A stretch of 64,000 bases of DNA from contig DASVRT010000041.1 of assembly GCA_036388475.1 (NCBI GenBank), positions 62,001-126,000 on the forward strand. The letters are read 5' to 3'. The DNA comes from JALZHR01 sp036388475. GTDB lineage: Bacteria > Acidobacteriota > Blastocatellia > Pyrinomonadales > Pyrinomonadaceae. Under the pieces are notes generated by a model. The model saw only the letters and a program-made list of their open reading frames with translations, ran no database searches and was not told the origin of the DNA. Made by a program: the position numbers and the translations under genes. Positions 52,448-60,047 of the stretch are shown here, piece after piece; within the stretch, counting starts at the first letter, position 1; each line of letters opens with the position of its first letter.

Positions 52448-52591
52448 TTCAAGTGTCTTTTTCGCCGTTTCCGCTACACTGTATTAACGAAATTGCGATA
52501 AGTTTCGGCAAACTTCATTCAAAAAATGTGAAACTTATTACAATTGACTTAAAATTTATGGGAAAATACGGTATCTTGTGTTTTTATCGTA

Positions 52592-52620
52592 TTGACACAC
52601 AATAAAATACATTATCTATA
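52592..52620 (+). promoter_or_regulatory. Sigma-70-type promoter before the LPG-synthase-like gene
   Basis: TTGACA (52592-52597), 17-nt spacer, TCTATA (52615-52620). The proposed TTG start at 52631 would lie almost at the transcription start, so either the transcript is leaderless or this is not the promoter in use. Confidence 0.45.
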
Positions 52621-52630
52621 GGAAAATATT

Positions 52631-53770
52631 TTGCGGAAGTATATAAAATTCATATTGTTGTTGTTGTTCGCCGTTTTTATCTTCTGGTTTTTCGGGCGAA
52701 ATCTGAATTGGGAAGAAGTAGGTCAAAGCCTGCGGCAGGCGGACGCTGGCTATCTGACGGTCGCGGTGCTGATTATCTGTCTCGGCTATCTTTTGCGCGC
52801 GCGCCGCTGGCAGGTTCTGCTCGCGCCGATTACCGAAACTTCTCTGAAAGAGCTTTTTGCGACGACGACCGTCGGCTTTGCGGCGGTGTTTTTTATCGGC
52901 AGAATGGGCGAAATCGTGCGCCCGATGTGGCTGCCGATGCGCGACGACCGCGTGCGACCGTCGGCGGCGCTGGTGACGCTCGGCGTCGAGCGCATCTGCG
53001 ATTTGACGGCGCTGATTTGTTTTTTCGCCGTGAATTTGTTGTGGTTCAGCGCGCCGGCGGGCAGGGAAGCGGAATTTGCTTCGGTCAAAGTCGTCGGCAT
53101 TCTGATGCTGGTCGGCGTTGCCTTCGGCATTGCGATGCTGGCTTTATACGCCAGATTTTCCGTGCCGATTATCGAATGGTTTAAGCGCGCGACCGACCGA
53201 AAAATCATTCCGAGCCGCCTGCGCCGCATTTTTCTGAGCATTTTAAAACAGCTCGCCGCCGCCTTGCAGGTTTTTCGGGATTGGCGCGAAGTCGTTTCGG
53301 TCGTTTTCTGGACGCTGGCTTTATGGTTTGCCATCGCCGTTCCGACGTGGCTGGTTTTGCTGGCTTTCAATCTGCCGCTCGATTTCAGCGCGTCGCTGTT
53401 TATAATGGGTTTTGCGGCGGTCAGCTCGGTCGTGCCGACACCGGGCGGCGCGGCGGGCGCGTTTCACACGGCGACGGCGGCGAGCCTGATTTTTCTGAAC
53501 GTCGACCGGAACGTCGCCGGCGCGACTTCGATTGCGATGCACCTGGTTTATTTCGCGCCTGCCGTGATTTTCGGTCTGTATTACTTTTTCCACGGCGATA
53601 TTTCCATCGCCAAGCTGCGCAATCTGCTTTCGTCCGAGCACGCGGTCGAAGAAGTCGAGCACGAAAACGAGTCGAGAGTCGAGACTTTGGAGTCAAAAGT
53701 TAAAAGTTCAGAGTCCAAAGCTCAGACTGCCAACTCCAATGTCAATTTGAATTTTGAAAGTCAGGTTTAA
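52631..53770 (+). CDS. Lysylphosphatidylglycerol synthase/flippase-like membrane protein (UPF0104)
   Basis: 379 residues from TTG 52631 (AGGA 7 nt upstream). Eight or more transmembrane helices: FILLLLFAVFIFWFFGRNLN, YLTVAVLIICLGYLLRARRW, ... SLFIMGFAAVSSVVPTPGGA. The glycine-rich VPTPGGAAGAFH loop is characteristic of the LPG_synthase_TM domain (AglD2-like, UPF0104), which flips or modifies lipids; the soluble aminoacyl-transferase domain of MprF is missing, so lysinylation is not claimed. The last 35 residues (ESRVETLESKVKSSESKAQT...) are built from heptamer repeats and are not part of the family. Confidence 0.85.
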   Translation: MRKYIKFILLLLFAVFIFWFFGRNLNWEEVGQSLRQADAGYLTVAVLIICLGYLLRARRWQVLLAPITETSLKELFATTTVGFAAVFFIGRMGEIVRPMWLPMRDDRVRPSAALVTLGVERICDLTALICFFAVNLLWFSAPAGREAEFASVKVVGILMLVGVAFGIAMLALYARFSVPIIEWFKRATDRKIIPSRLRRIFLSILKQLAAALQVFRDWREVVSVVFWTLALWFAIAVPTWLVLLAFNLPLDFSASLFIMGFAAVSSVVPTPGGAAGAFHTATAASLIFLNVDRNVAGATSIAMHLVYFAPAVIFGLYYFFHGDISIAKLRNLLSSEHAVEEVEHENESRVETLESKVKSSESKAQTANSNVNLNFESQV

Positions 53771-53814
53771 ACGGCGGTTTCAATCGAAAATCGCAAATCT
53801 AAAATCGAAAATTT
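53771..53814. repeat. Short heptamer-repeat spacer
   Basis: AATCGAA, AATCGCA, AATCTAA, AATCGAA heptamers fill the short gap between the LPG-synthase-like gene and nrdR, a small member of the heptamer family. Confidence 0.55.
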
Positions 53815-54324
53815 ATGAGATGTCCCTTTTGCGGTTTTCTGGAAGATAAAGTCGTCGATTCGCGCGAATCAAAGGACGGCGATTCGATTCGCCGCCGCCG
53901 CGAATGTCTCGAATGCGGCAGGCGTTTTACGTCCTACGAGCGGATAGACGAGATTCCGTATATGGTCGTCAAAAAAGACGGTCGCCGCGAGCCTTTCGGA
54001 CGTCATAAAGTAATGAGCGGGCTATTACGCGCCTGCGAGAAACGCCCGATTTCCGCCGCGCAGCTCGAATCAATCGTCGATGCGGTCGAAAAAACCGTGC
54101 AGGATTCGCCCGACCGCGAGCTTTCGACCAGCGAAATCGGCAAAGTGATTATGCGCCGCCTGAAAGAACTCGATAAAGTCGCCTACGTCCGCTTCGCTTC
54201 CGTCTATCTCGAATTCGAAGACGTTTCCGAATTTATGAGCGAGCTGAAAGATTTGGTTCGCTCGCGCGATAAAGCGCAAACCAACCGCCACTCCAAAACG
54301 CGAAAAGCCGTCCGCAAAAAATAA
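53815..54324 (+). CDS. nrdR: Transcriptional repressor NrdR of ribonucleotide reductase genes
   Basis: 169 residues, the normal length plus a basic tail. Zinc ribbon cysteines C3, C6, C31 and C34 (MRCPFCGFLEDKVVDSRES; ECLECGRRF) are followed by an ATP-cone domain (YMVVKKDGRREPFGRHKVMS; VAYVRFASVYLEFEDVSEF). NrdR senses ATP/dATP and represses nrd operons by binding NrdR boxes; no nrd gene lies in this window. ATG 53815 has no strong Shine-Dalgarno sequence. It lies in the same direction as lon, 130 nt upstream of it. Confidence 0.95.
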   Translation: MRCPFCGFLEDKVVDSRESKDGDSIRRRRECLECGRRFTSYERIDEIPYMVVKKDGRREPFGRHKVMSGLLRACEKRPISAAQLESIVDAVEKTVQDSPDRELSTSEIGKVIMRRLKELDKVAYVRFASVYLEFEDVSEFMSELKDLVRSRDKAQTNRHSKTRKAVRKK

Positions 54325-54334
54325 ATCTTACATC

Positions 54335-54407
54335 AGTAGTAAGTGGTAAACGGCAAGTGATAAGTTCGTTTCTTTCACTTGCCGCTTACCACTTACCGTT
54401 TACTACT
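54335..54407. repeat. Heptamer hairpin before lon
   Basis: AGTGGTAAACGGCAAGTG (54342-54359) pairs with CACTTGCCGCTTACCACT (54376-54393), one mismatch in 18, with a second TTTACTACT/AGTAGTAAG arm outside. It is closely related to the hairpin at 20471. Confidence 0.75.
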
Positions 54408-54452
54408 TTTGACGCGTTTTCGTTTTCCATTCAAATCGGCTAACATAAAATT

Positions 54453-56882
54453 ATGGATGAAATTGAAGATTTGACGATGCAGGTCGGAGAAGCCGAAGGC
54501 GGCGAGCCGCAGCTGCAAATTCCCGCCGAACTGCCGGTTTTGCCGTTGCGCGACATCGTGATTTACCCGTTTATGATTGTTCCTCTGTTCGTCTCGCGCG
54601 ACCGTTCGATTAAAGCGGTGGACGAGGCTTTGAGCCAGAACCGGATGATTCTGCTCGTTTCGCAAAAAGACGTGGACAAGGAAGAACCGACGCAGGAAGA
54701 CCTTTACAAAGTCGGCACGGTCGCCGTCATTATGCGAATGTTAAAGCTGCCCGACGGTCGCATTCGCATCCTGATTCAGGGACTTTCGCGGGCGGTGGTC
54801 GATTCGGTCACGGTCGGCAGCGATTACATCAAGGCGCAGGTGACGCCGATTAACGAGCCGATGATTGTGTCCAACACGCTGGAAGTCGAGGCGCTGGTCA
54901 GAAACGTGCGCGCTTCGATGGAACGCGCCGCGAGCCTCGGCAAAAACATTTCGCCCGAAGTTCTGGCGATTATCGCCAATCTGGAAGACGCCGGACGTCT
55001 CGGCGATTTATCGGCGTCGAACCTGGAACTGAAAGTCGAAGACGCGCAGAGCGTTCTGGACATTTCCGACCCGATTCCGCGCCTGCGCCGCGTCAACGAG
55101 CTTCTGAGCAAGGAAATCGACGTTTTGACCGTTCAGCAGGAAATCAACACGCAGGCGCGCGCCGACATCGACCGCTCGCAGCGCGAATATTTTCTGCGCC
55201 AGCAGCTGAAAGCGATTCAGGGCGAACTCGGCGAGGGCAACGAGCTTTACGAGGAAATCGAACAATACCGCGACAAGATTCTGAAAGCCGAGATGCCGCA
55301 GCCGGCGGAAGAAGAAGCCCTGCGCCAGCTTAAAAAGCTCGAAAGAATGCATCCCGACACCGCCGAAACCGCGACTTTACGGAATTGGCTGGACATTATG
55401 ACCGATTTGCCCTGGGCGAAAGCCTCGAAAGACAATCTGGATTTGAAAAAAGCCCAAAAGATTCTCGACGAAGACCATTACGGCTTGGAAAGAGTCAAGG
55501 AACGCATTATCGAAGCGCTCGCGGTGCGCAAATTGAAGGAAAAACCCAAAGGCTCGATTCTGTGTTTAGTCGGACCGCCGGGCGTCGGTAAAACATCTCT
55601 GGGACGCTCGATCGCGCGCGCTTTGAACCGCAAATTCGTCCGTCTCAGTTTAGGCGGCTTGCACGACGAAGCGGAAATTCGCGGGCATCGCCGCACATAT
55701 GTCGGCGCGATGCCGGGCAGAATTATTCAGGGCATCCAGCAGGCGGGCACGAACAACCCACTCGTCATTCTGGACGAAATTGACAAAGTCGGCGCTGATT
55801 TTCGCGGCGACCCTTCGTCGGCGCTGCTGGAAGTGCTCGACCCGGAACAAAACAGCAGTTTCCGCGATAATTATCTGGGCGTGACGTTCGATTTGTCGAA
55901 CGTGATGTTTATGACGACCGCCAACGTTCTGGACACGATTCAGCCGCCTTTGCGCGATAGAATGGAAATCATATCGCTTTCCGGCTACACCGAGGAAGAA
56001 AAGCTGGAAATCGCCCGTCGCCATCTTCTGCCGAAACAACTGGACGAAAACGGGCTGGAAAAAACCGACGTTTCATTCTCCAAGAGCGCGATTGCGGGCA
56101 TCATCAGCCAATACACGCAGGAAGCCGGACTTCGGCAATTAGAGCGCGAAATCGGCAAAGTCTGCCGTAAAGTCGCCCGCAAAAAAGCCGAGCTCGACGA
56201 CGATTTTCAAATCGTCAAGGTAACTAAAGAAAATCTGCACGAATTCCTGCGCGCGCCGAAAATCTTCGGCGAAACCGCCTTGAAAAAAGACCAAATCGGC
56301 ATCGTCACCGGCTTGGCGTGGACGGCGGTCGGCGGCGATATTTTGTTTATCGAAGCCATCCGAATGCGCGGCAAAGGAAATCTCGTTTTGACCGGGCAAA
56401 TGGGCGAAGTCATGCAGGAATCGGCGCGCGCCGCGTTCTCTTACGCCAAAGCGCGGGCGTCGGAACTGGAGATTGACGAGGACGACTTCGAGAAATACGA
56501 CATTCACGTTCATATTCCCGAAGGCGCGATTCCGAAAGACGGTCCGAGCGCGGGCATTACAATGGCGACGGCGCTGGTTTCCGTGCTCTCCAGAAGACCC
56601 GTCCGGAAGGACTTTGCGATGACCGGCGAGATAACATTAAGAGGCAACGTTCTGCCGGTCGGCGGCGTCAAAGAAAAGATTCTGGCAGCCCGCCGCGCGA
56701 GAGTGAAAAAAGTTATTCTCCCGGAACCGAACAAGCGTGATTTAGAGGATTTACCTCAGGAAGTTTTGCGCGATTTGACATTTATATTTGTAGATAACGT
56801 GCGGCAGGTTTTCCGCGAGGCATTGCTGGAAAAAGAACTGCCGGTTGAAAAGTCAAAACGCGCTTCCGCTAAACAGGCGTAA
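54453..56882 (+). CDS. lon: ATP-dependent Lon protease
   Basis: 809 residues, full length. LON substrate domain (LPVLPLRDIVIYPFMIVPLF), AAA+ module with Walker A GPPGVGKTS (about 373) and Walker B LVILDEIDKVG, sensor region, and the protease domain with catalytic S699 (PKDGPSAG) and K742 (GGVKEKILAA), 43 residues apart as in E. coli Lon. It degrades unfolded and regulatory proteins in the cytosol and is classically heat-shock induced. A related heptamer hairpin lies in its leader region. ATG 54453 has no clear Shine-Dalgarno sequence. Confidence 0.97.
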   Translation: MDEIEDLTMQVGEAEGGEPQLQIPAELPVLPLRDIVIYPFMIVPLFVSRDRSIKAVDEALSQNRMILLVSQKDVDKEEPTQEDLYKVGTVAVIMRMLKLPDGRIRILIQGLSRAVVDSVTVGSDYIKAQVTPINEPMIVSNTLEVEALVRNVRASMERAASLGKNISPEVLAIIANLEDAGRLGDLSASNLELKVEDAQSVLDISDPIPRLRRVNELLSKEIDVLTVQQEINTQARADIDRSQREYFLRQQLKAIQGELGEGNELYEEIEQYRDKILKAEMPQPAEEEALRQLKKLERMHPDTAETATLRNWLDIMTDLPWAKASKDNLDLKKAQKILDEDHYGLERVKERIIEALAVRKLKEKPKGSILCLVGPPGVGKTSLGRSIARALNRKFVRLSLGGLHDEAEIRGHRRTYVGAMPGRIIQGIQQAGTNNPLVILDEIDKVGADFRGDPSSALLEVLDPEQNSSFRDNYLGVTFDLSNVMFMTTANVLDTIQPPLRDRMEIISLSGYTEEEKLEIARRHLLPKQLDENGLEKTDVSFSKSAIAGIISQYTQEAGLRQLEREIGKVCRKVARKKAELDDDFQIVKVTKENLHEFLRAPKIFGETALKKDQIGIVTGLAWTAVGGDILFIEAIRMRGKGNLVLTGQMGEVMQESARAAFSYAKARASELEIDEDDFEKYDIHVHIPEGAIPKDGPSAGITMATALVSVLSRRPVRKDFAMTGEITLRGNVLPVGGVKEKILAARRARVKKVILPEPNKRDLEDLPQEVLRDLTFIFVDNVRQVFREALLEKELPVEKSKRASAKQA

Positions 56883-57146
56883 AAACGAGTGAAAAAGCCG
56901 GTTTTTACGCCGCCGATTTTCATAATCGCCAGATTTTATCGGCATTCTGAATATTGACACGGTTTGGTTAGTATGTTACGGTTAAAATTCCGGTTTCTAC
57001 AGGATTCATAAACAATCCGCAAAAAAGGAACTTTTTTAGCCGCACGGCGTTAAACTTTAAACGCGCTGTGAAAAAGTTTTGGGACGTTTCACTGATTCGC
57101 CCTAACCCTGAAGAAAGAAATTCTACAGTAAGGAGTATAGACGAAC
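56883..57146. other. Lon to MltD gap
   Basis: 264 bases. GAAAAAGCCGGTTTTTAC just after lon could be a weak hairpin; an ECF-like promoter is at 57027 (below). Nothing else is recognised. Confidence 0.35.
57027..57053 (+). promoter_or_regulatory. ECF-type promoter candidate before the lytic transglycosylase gene
   Basis: GGAACTTTTTT (57027 on) with a 16-nt spacer from GGAAC to CGTTAA (57048-57053). It shares GGAACTTTTTT with the promoter candidate before the ECF sigma gene at 40540. AAGGAG lies 14 nt before ATG 57147. Confidence 0.4.
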
Positions 57147-58949
57147 TTGATGAAAACTAACCTTTTCAAGGTTTTCAGTTTAACCGCAATCATAATCTTA
57201 AATTTATCTTCTTTTGTTAATGCTCAAGTCAACGGTTCGGGACTCAGAACGGTTCCGGTTGATAATACGGCAGAAACGAAATTCAATCAGATTTCATCGG
57301 ATGCAGGCAGATATTTCAAAGAGGCGATGCTGCATTTTCGCGATAACGAACGCAGCAAAGCCCGTGAAAAATTTGACCGGAGCGTCGAAGTTTTCCTGAT
57401 GTCGGGCGTCAACGTCCGCGCCAGCAAAAACCTGAATGACTGCTACAATCAATTAATCGAAACGGTTTACCGCATCGAGTTTCCGTCGAATCAGCAACCG
57501 CAAATCCGCAGCCTTTCGGCGACGTGCGGCTGGAATATCGAAAACAAATTAGCCGACGATGTAGTCGCCAAGCTTTCGCAGCCTGCGCCGCAGAATAATG
57601 CGACGGTTGACAATAATCTGGTGACGGCGGTGGTCGATAATAAAACGAACCAGACGACTGCTCCGCAATCCGGATTCACGAGCCAGAGCTTCGAAGTTTC
57701 GCCGCTCGATGAATTGGCAAAACTCGAATTAACGCCGCAGGAACAGGATGTCGAAAGCGACCCGGTCGTGCAGCAGCAATACGAACTCGTCAAAGTCGCG
57801 GTCGCCAACAAATCGCTCGGATTCAATTTTCAGGTTCACCCGATGATTCAGCAGTATCTGAATTATTATCAGGGTCGCGGGCGACAGACGATGGAAATCG
57901 GGCTTTATCGCTCGGGAATGTTCGTGCGTATGGCGCGCCAGATTTTCCGCGAAGAAGGCATTCCGGAAAATATCGTCTGGCTCGGACAGGTTGAAAGCGC
58001 CTGGAAACCCTCGGCTCTGTCGTGGGCGGCGGCTTCCGGCTTGTGGCAGTTTATTCCCGGCACGGGTTCGCGTTTCGGGCTTCGCCGCACGGCTTATGTC
58101 GATGAAAGAAACGGTTTTGAAAAAGCGACCAAAGCTTCGGCTCAATACTTAAAATTCCTGGCAAACCGCTATAACGGAAACTGGGAGCTGGCGCTGGCGG
58201 CTTATAACTCCGGCGAAGGAAACGTCGACCGCGCCGTTCGCCGCGCCGGGGTTGCCGATTTCTGGGTGGCTTATCCCTATCTGCCGCAGGAAACGCGCAA
58301 TTACGTGCCGAACATTCTGGCGACGATTTTGATTGCCAATAACCCGCAGCGCTACGGCTTCGGACACGTTCGTCCGGCTCCGGCGCTGAATTACGCGCAG
58401 ATTCGCGTTCCGCCTTCGACCAGTCTCGGACTGCTCGCGCAGGCGGCAGACACGAGCGTCGAATATCTGCGTTATCTGAATCCCGAGCTGCGCTCGAATA
58501 TGTCGCCGCCCGAACCGTATAACATTCGCGTTCCGGCAGGCAAGGCAAATGAAGTTTTCGCGGTTTTAAGACGCGTTCCGTCGTCGAATCGCAATAACGC
58601 GACCGTTGCCAAGGTCGTCGCCGGCGAGACCGCTCAGAATTTAGCCAATCGCACGGGCGTTTCAGTCGAGCAGTTACAGGCGGCAAACGGCGGCGTGATT
58701 CCGCAAAACGGTAAGATTATCGTGCCGAACGGCAATAATGTGCGCAAAACGAGCTATCAACGCCCGACGACGCCGGTCACGACTGCGCCGAGCGGCGGCG
58801 TGCGCGTCGTAAAAGCGCAGAATGGCGATACGGTGGCAAAACTTGCCGCCCGTCACGGTGCGTCGGCAATCGAAGTCGCTAAATTTAACGGTTTGCTGCC
58901 TGACTCGCAGCTTCCGGCAGGACGCGAAATCAGAATTCCGAGCCGCTAA
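57147..58949 (+). CDS. MltD-like lytic murein transglycosylase with two LysM domains
   Basis: 600 residues. Signal peptide: LFKVFSLTAIIILNLSSFVNA. N-terminal helical region (25-200), then the SLT domain: E283 in GQVESAWKPSALS is the catalytic acid, with GLWQFIPGTG and ALAAYNSGEGNVDRAVRRAG motifs as in MltD/Slt35-type enzymes. Two LysM repeats close it (about 490-535, VAGETAQNLANRTGVSVEQL; about 550-595, QNGDTVAKLAARHGASAIEV), for peptidoglycan binding. It cleaves glycan strands to 1,6-anhydro-MurNAc ends in the periplasm. Confidence 0.93.
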   Translation: MMKTNLFKVFSLTAIIILNLSSFVNAQVNGSGLRTVPVDNTAETKFNQISSDAGRYFKEAMLHFRDNERSKAREKFDRSVEVFLMSGVNVRASKNLNDCYNQLIETVYRIEFPSNQQPQIRSLSATCGWNIENKLADDVVAKLSQPAPQNNATVDNNLVTAVVDNKTNQTTAPQSGFTSQSFEVSPLDELAKLELTPQEQDVESDPVVQQQYELVKVAVANKSLGFNFQVHPMIQQYLNYYQGRGRQTMEIGLYRSGMFVRMARQIFREEGIPENIVWLGQVESAWKPSALSWAAASGLWQFIPGTGSRFGLRRTAYVDERNGFEKATKASAQYLKFLANRYNGNWELALAAYNSGEGNVDRAVRRAGVADFWVAYPYLPQETRNYVPNILATILIANNPQRYGFGHVRPAPALNYAQIRVPPSTSLGLLAQAADTSVEYLRYLNPELRSNMSPPEPYNIRVPAGKANEVFAVLRRVPSSNRNNATVAKVVAGETAQNLANRTGVSVEQLQAANGGVIPQNGKIIVPNGNNVRKTSYQRPTTPVTTAPSGGVRVVKAQNGDTVAKLAARHGASAIEVAKFNGLLPDSQLPAGREIRIPSR

Positions 58950-58965
58950 TTTCGGTTGAAAATAT

Positions 58966-59008
58966 AAAAAAAGCCGCGTTTGAATAGATTTCAAACGCGG
59001 CTTTTTTT
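58966..59008 (+). terminator. Strong rho-independent terminator
   Basis: 19-bp stem (AAAAAAAGCCGCGTTTGAA and its complement) with a 5-nt loop and a T-run. It ends the MltD-type gene. Confidence 0.92.
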
Positions 59009-59429
59009 ATGCCGACCTCGCACTATCCTGAAAAGAATTATCATTCTTAAAATCTTCAAACTGAAAATAAATCTATCCCGGCATATATTTAGCCGGCGGA
59101 TTCGGGCGGCTGAAGCGAGAAACGAAAAGGCGGAACGTTCGTTAACAATCAGCGTTTCCGCCTTTTTGCTCTTTCGCCGTCGGCAATTCAATTTTACCGG
59201 CGTGAAAATTTTTCGTTTTCAACCGGCGGCATTTCGTTCTGAAACCTTACATAAAAAAATTCGTACTTTGTTGTTAAACAAGGCGTATAAAACAGGTCGT
59301 AAAAGTTCCAAAAAAATGTGTTTTCCGTTATACTTCGGAGGCTCAGAGTTTCGGCAAAAAACTTTATCTGAAATTAAACCCGACAGAGTCGAAGAACTGC
59401 ATTTCGTTTTCGGTTAAGTCGCTCAACGA
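59009..59429 (+). other. Intergenic region between MltD and ECF/CHAT genes
   Basis: 421 bases with no convincing gene. A second hairpin, AAAAGGCGGAACG (59125-59137) / CGTTTCCGCCTTTT (59153-59166), followed by TTGC, terminates something transcribed between 59009 and 59125, or leftward transcription. A TTCCAA-N17-TATACT promoter candidate (59303-59331) points towards the sigma gene. Confidence 0.45.
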
Positions 59430-60002
59430 ATGTTTAGAGAAAACGGCATTACGGAAGAAGAGTTTAACGCGCTTTTAAGCTGGCTCGCCGAGAATCGCGA
59501 AACAGCCGGGCAGAAGTACGAAAAGATTCGCCAGCGCCTGATTCGGATTTTCGTCGCGCGCGGCTGTTTCGAAGCCGAGGAGCTGGCTGACGAAACCTTC
59601 AACCGCATTACGCAGAAACTGCCGCAATTGATTGATAATTATACGGGCGACCCCGCGCTTTATTTTTACGGCGTGGCGCATAATATTCATCTGGAATGGC
59701 TGCGCAAACAAAAAAAAATCAAAACTCTCCAGCTCACCGAGACGGATAATTACCGCCAAAACGAAACCGAATCGGAAATCGAATACGAGTGTCTGGAAAC
59801 TTGTCTGAAAGTTTTACCTGCCGACCAGCGTCGATTGATTGTCGAATATTACAGGGAAGAAAAACGCGCCAAAATCGAGTTTCGACAGGGATTAGCGAAA
59901 AAAATGGAAATCAGCGTCAACGCGCTGCAAGTCAAAACTCACCGAATCCGCGCGCGGCTACAGAAATGCACGCAAAATTGTCTGGCTGAGAAAAATTTGT
60001 GA
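59430..60002 (+). CDS. Sigma-70 family (ECF-type) RNA polymerase sigma factor linked to CHAT gene
   Basis: 190 residues. Region 2 is recognisable (ARGCFEAEELADETFNRITQ, LYFYGVAHNIHLEWLRKQKK) as is region 4 (LKVLPADQRRLIVEYYREEK, NALQVKTHRIRARLQKC). The N-terminal 35 residues are an acidic extension. A CHAT-TPR membrane protein starts 45 nt downstream and has an anti-sigma-like N-terminus, so this is probably a sigma/regulator pair. The start ATG has no clear Shine-Dalgarno sequence. The target promoters are unknown. Confidence 0.85.
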   Translation: MFRENGITEEEFNALLSWLAENRETAGQKYEKIRQRLIRIFVARGCFEAEELADETFNRITQKLPQLIDNYTGDPALYFYGVAHNIHLEWLRKQKKIKTLQLTETDNYRQNETESEIEYECLETCLKVLPADQRRLIVEYYREEKRAKIEFRQGLAKKMEISVNALQVKTHRIRARLQKCTQNCLAEKNL

Positions 60003-60047
60003 AAGATTATGCGAGTTTTTGTCATAAACATATAGAACGGGCAAAAA

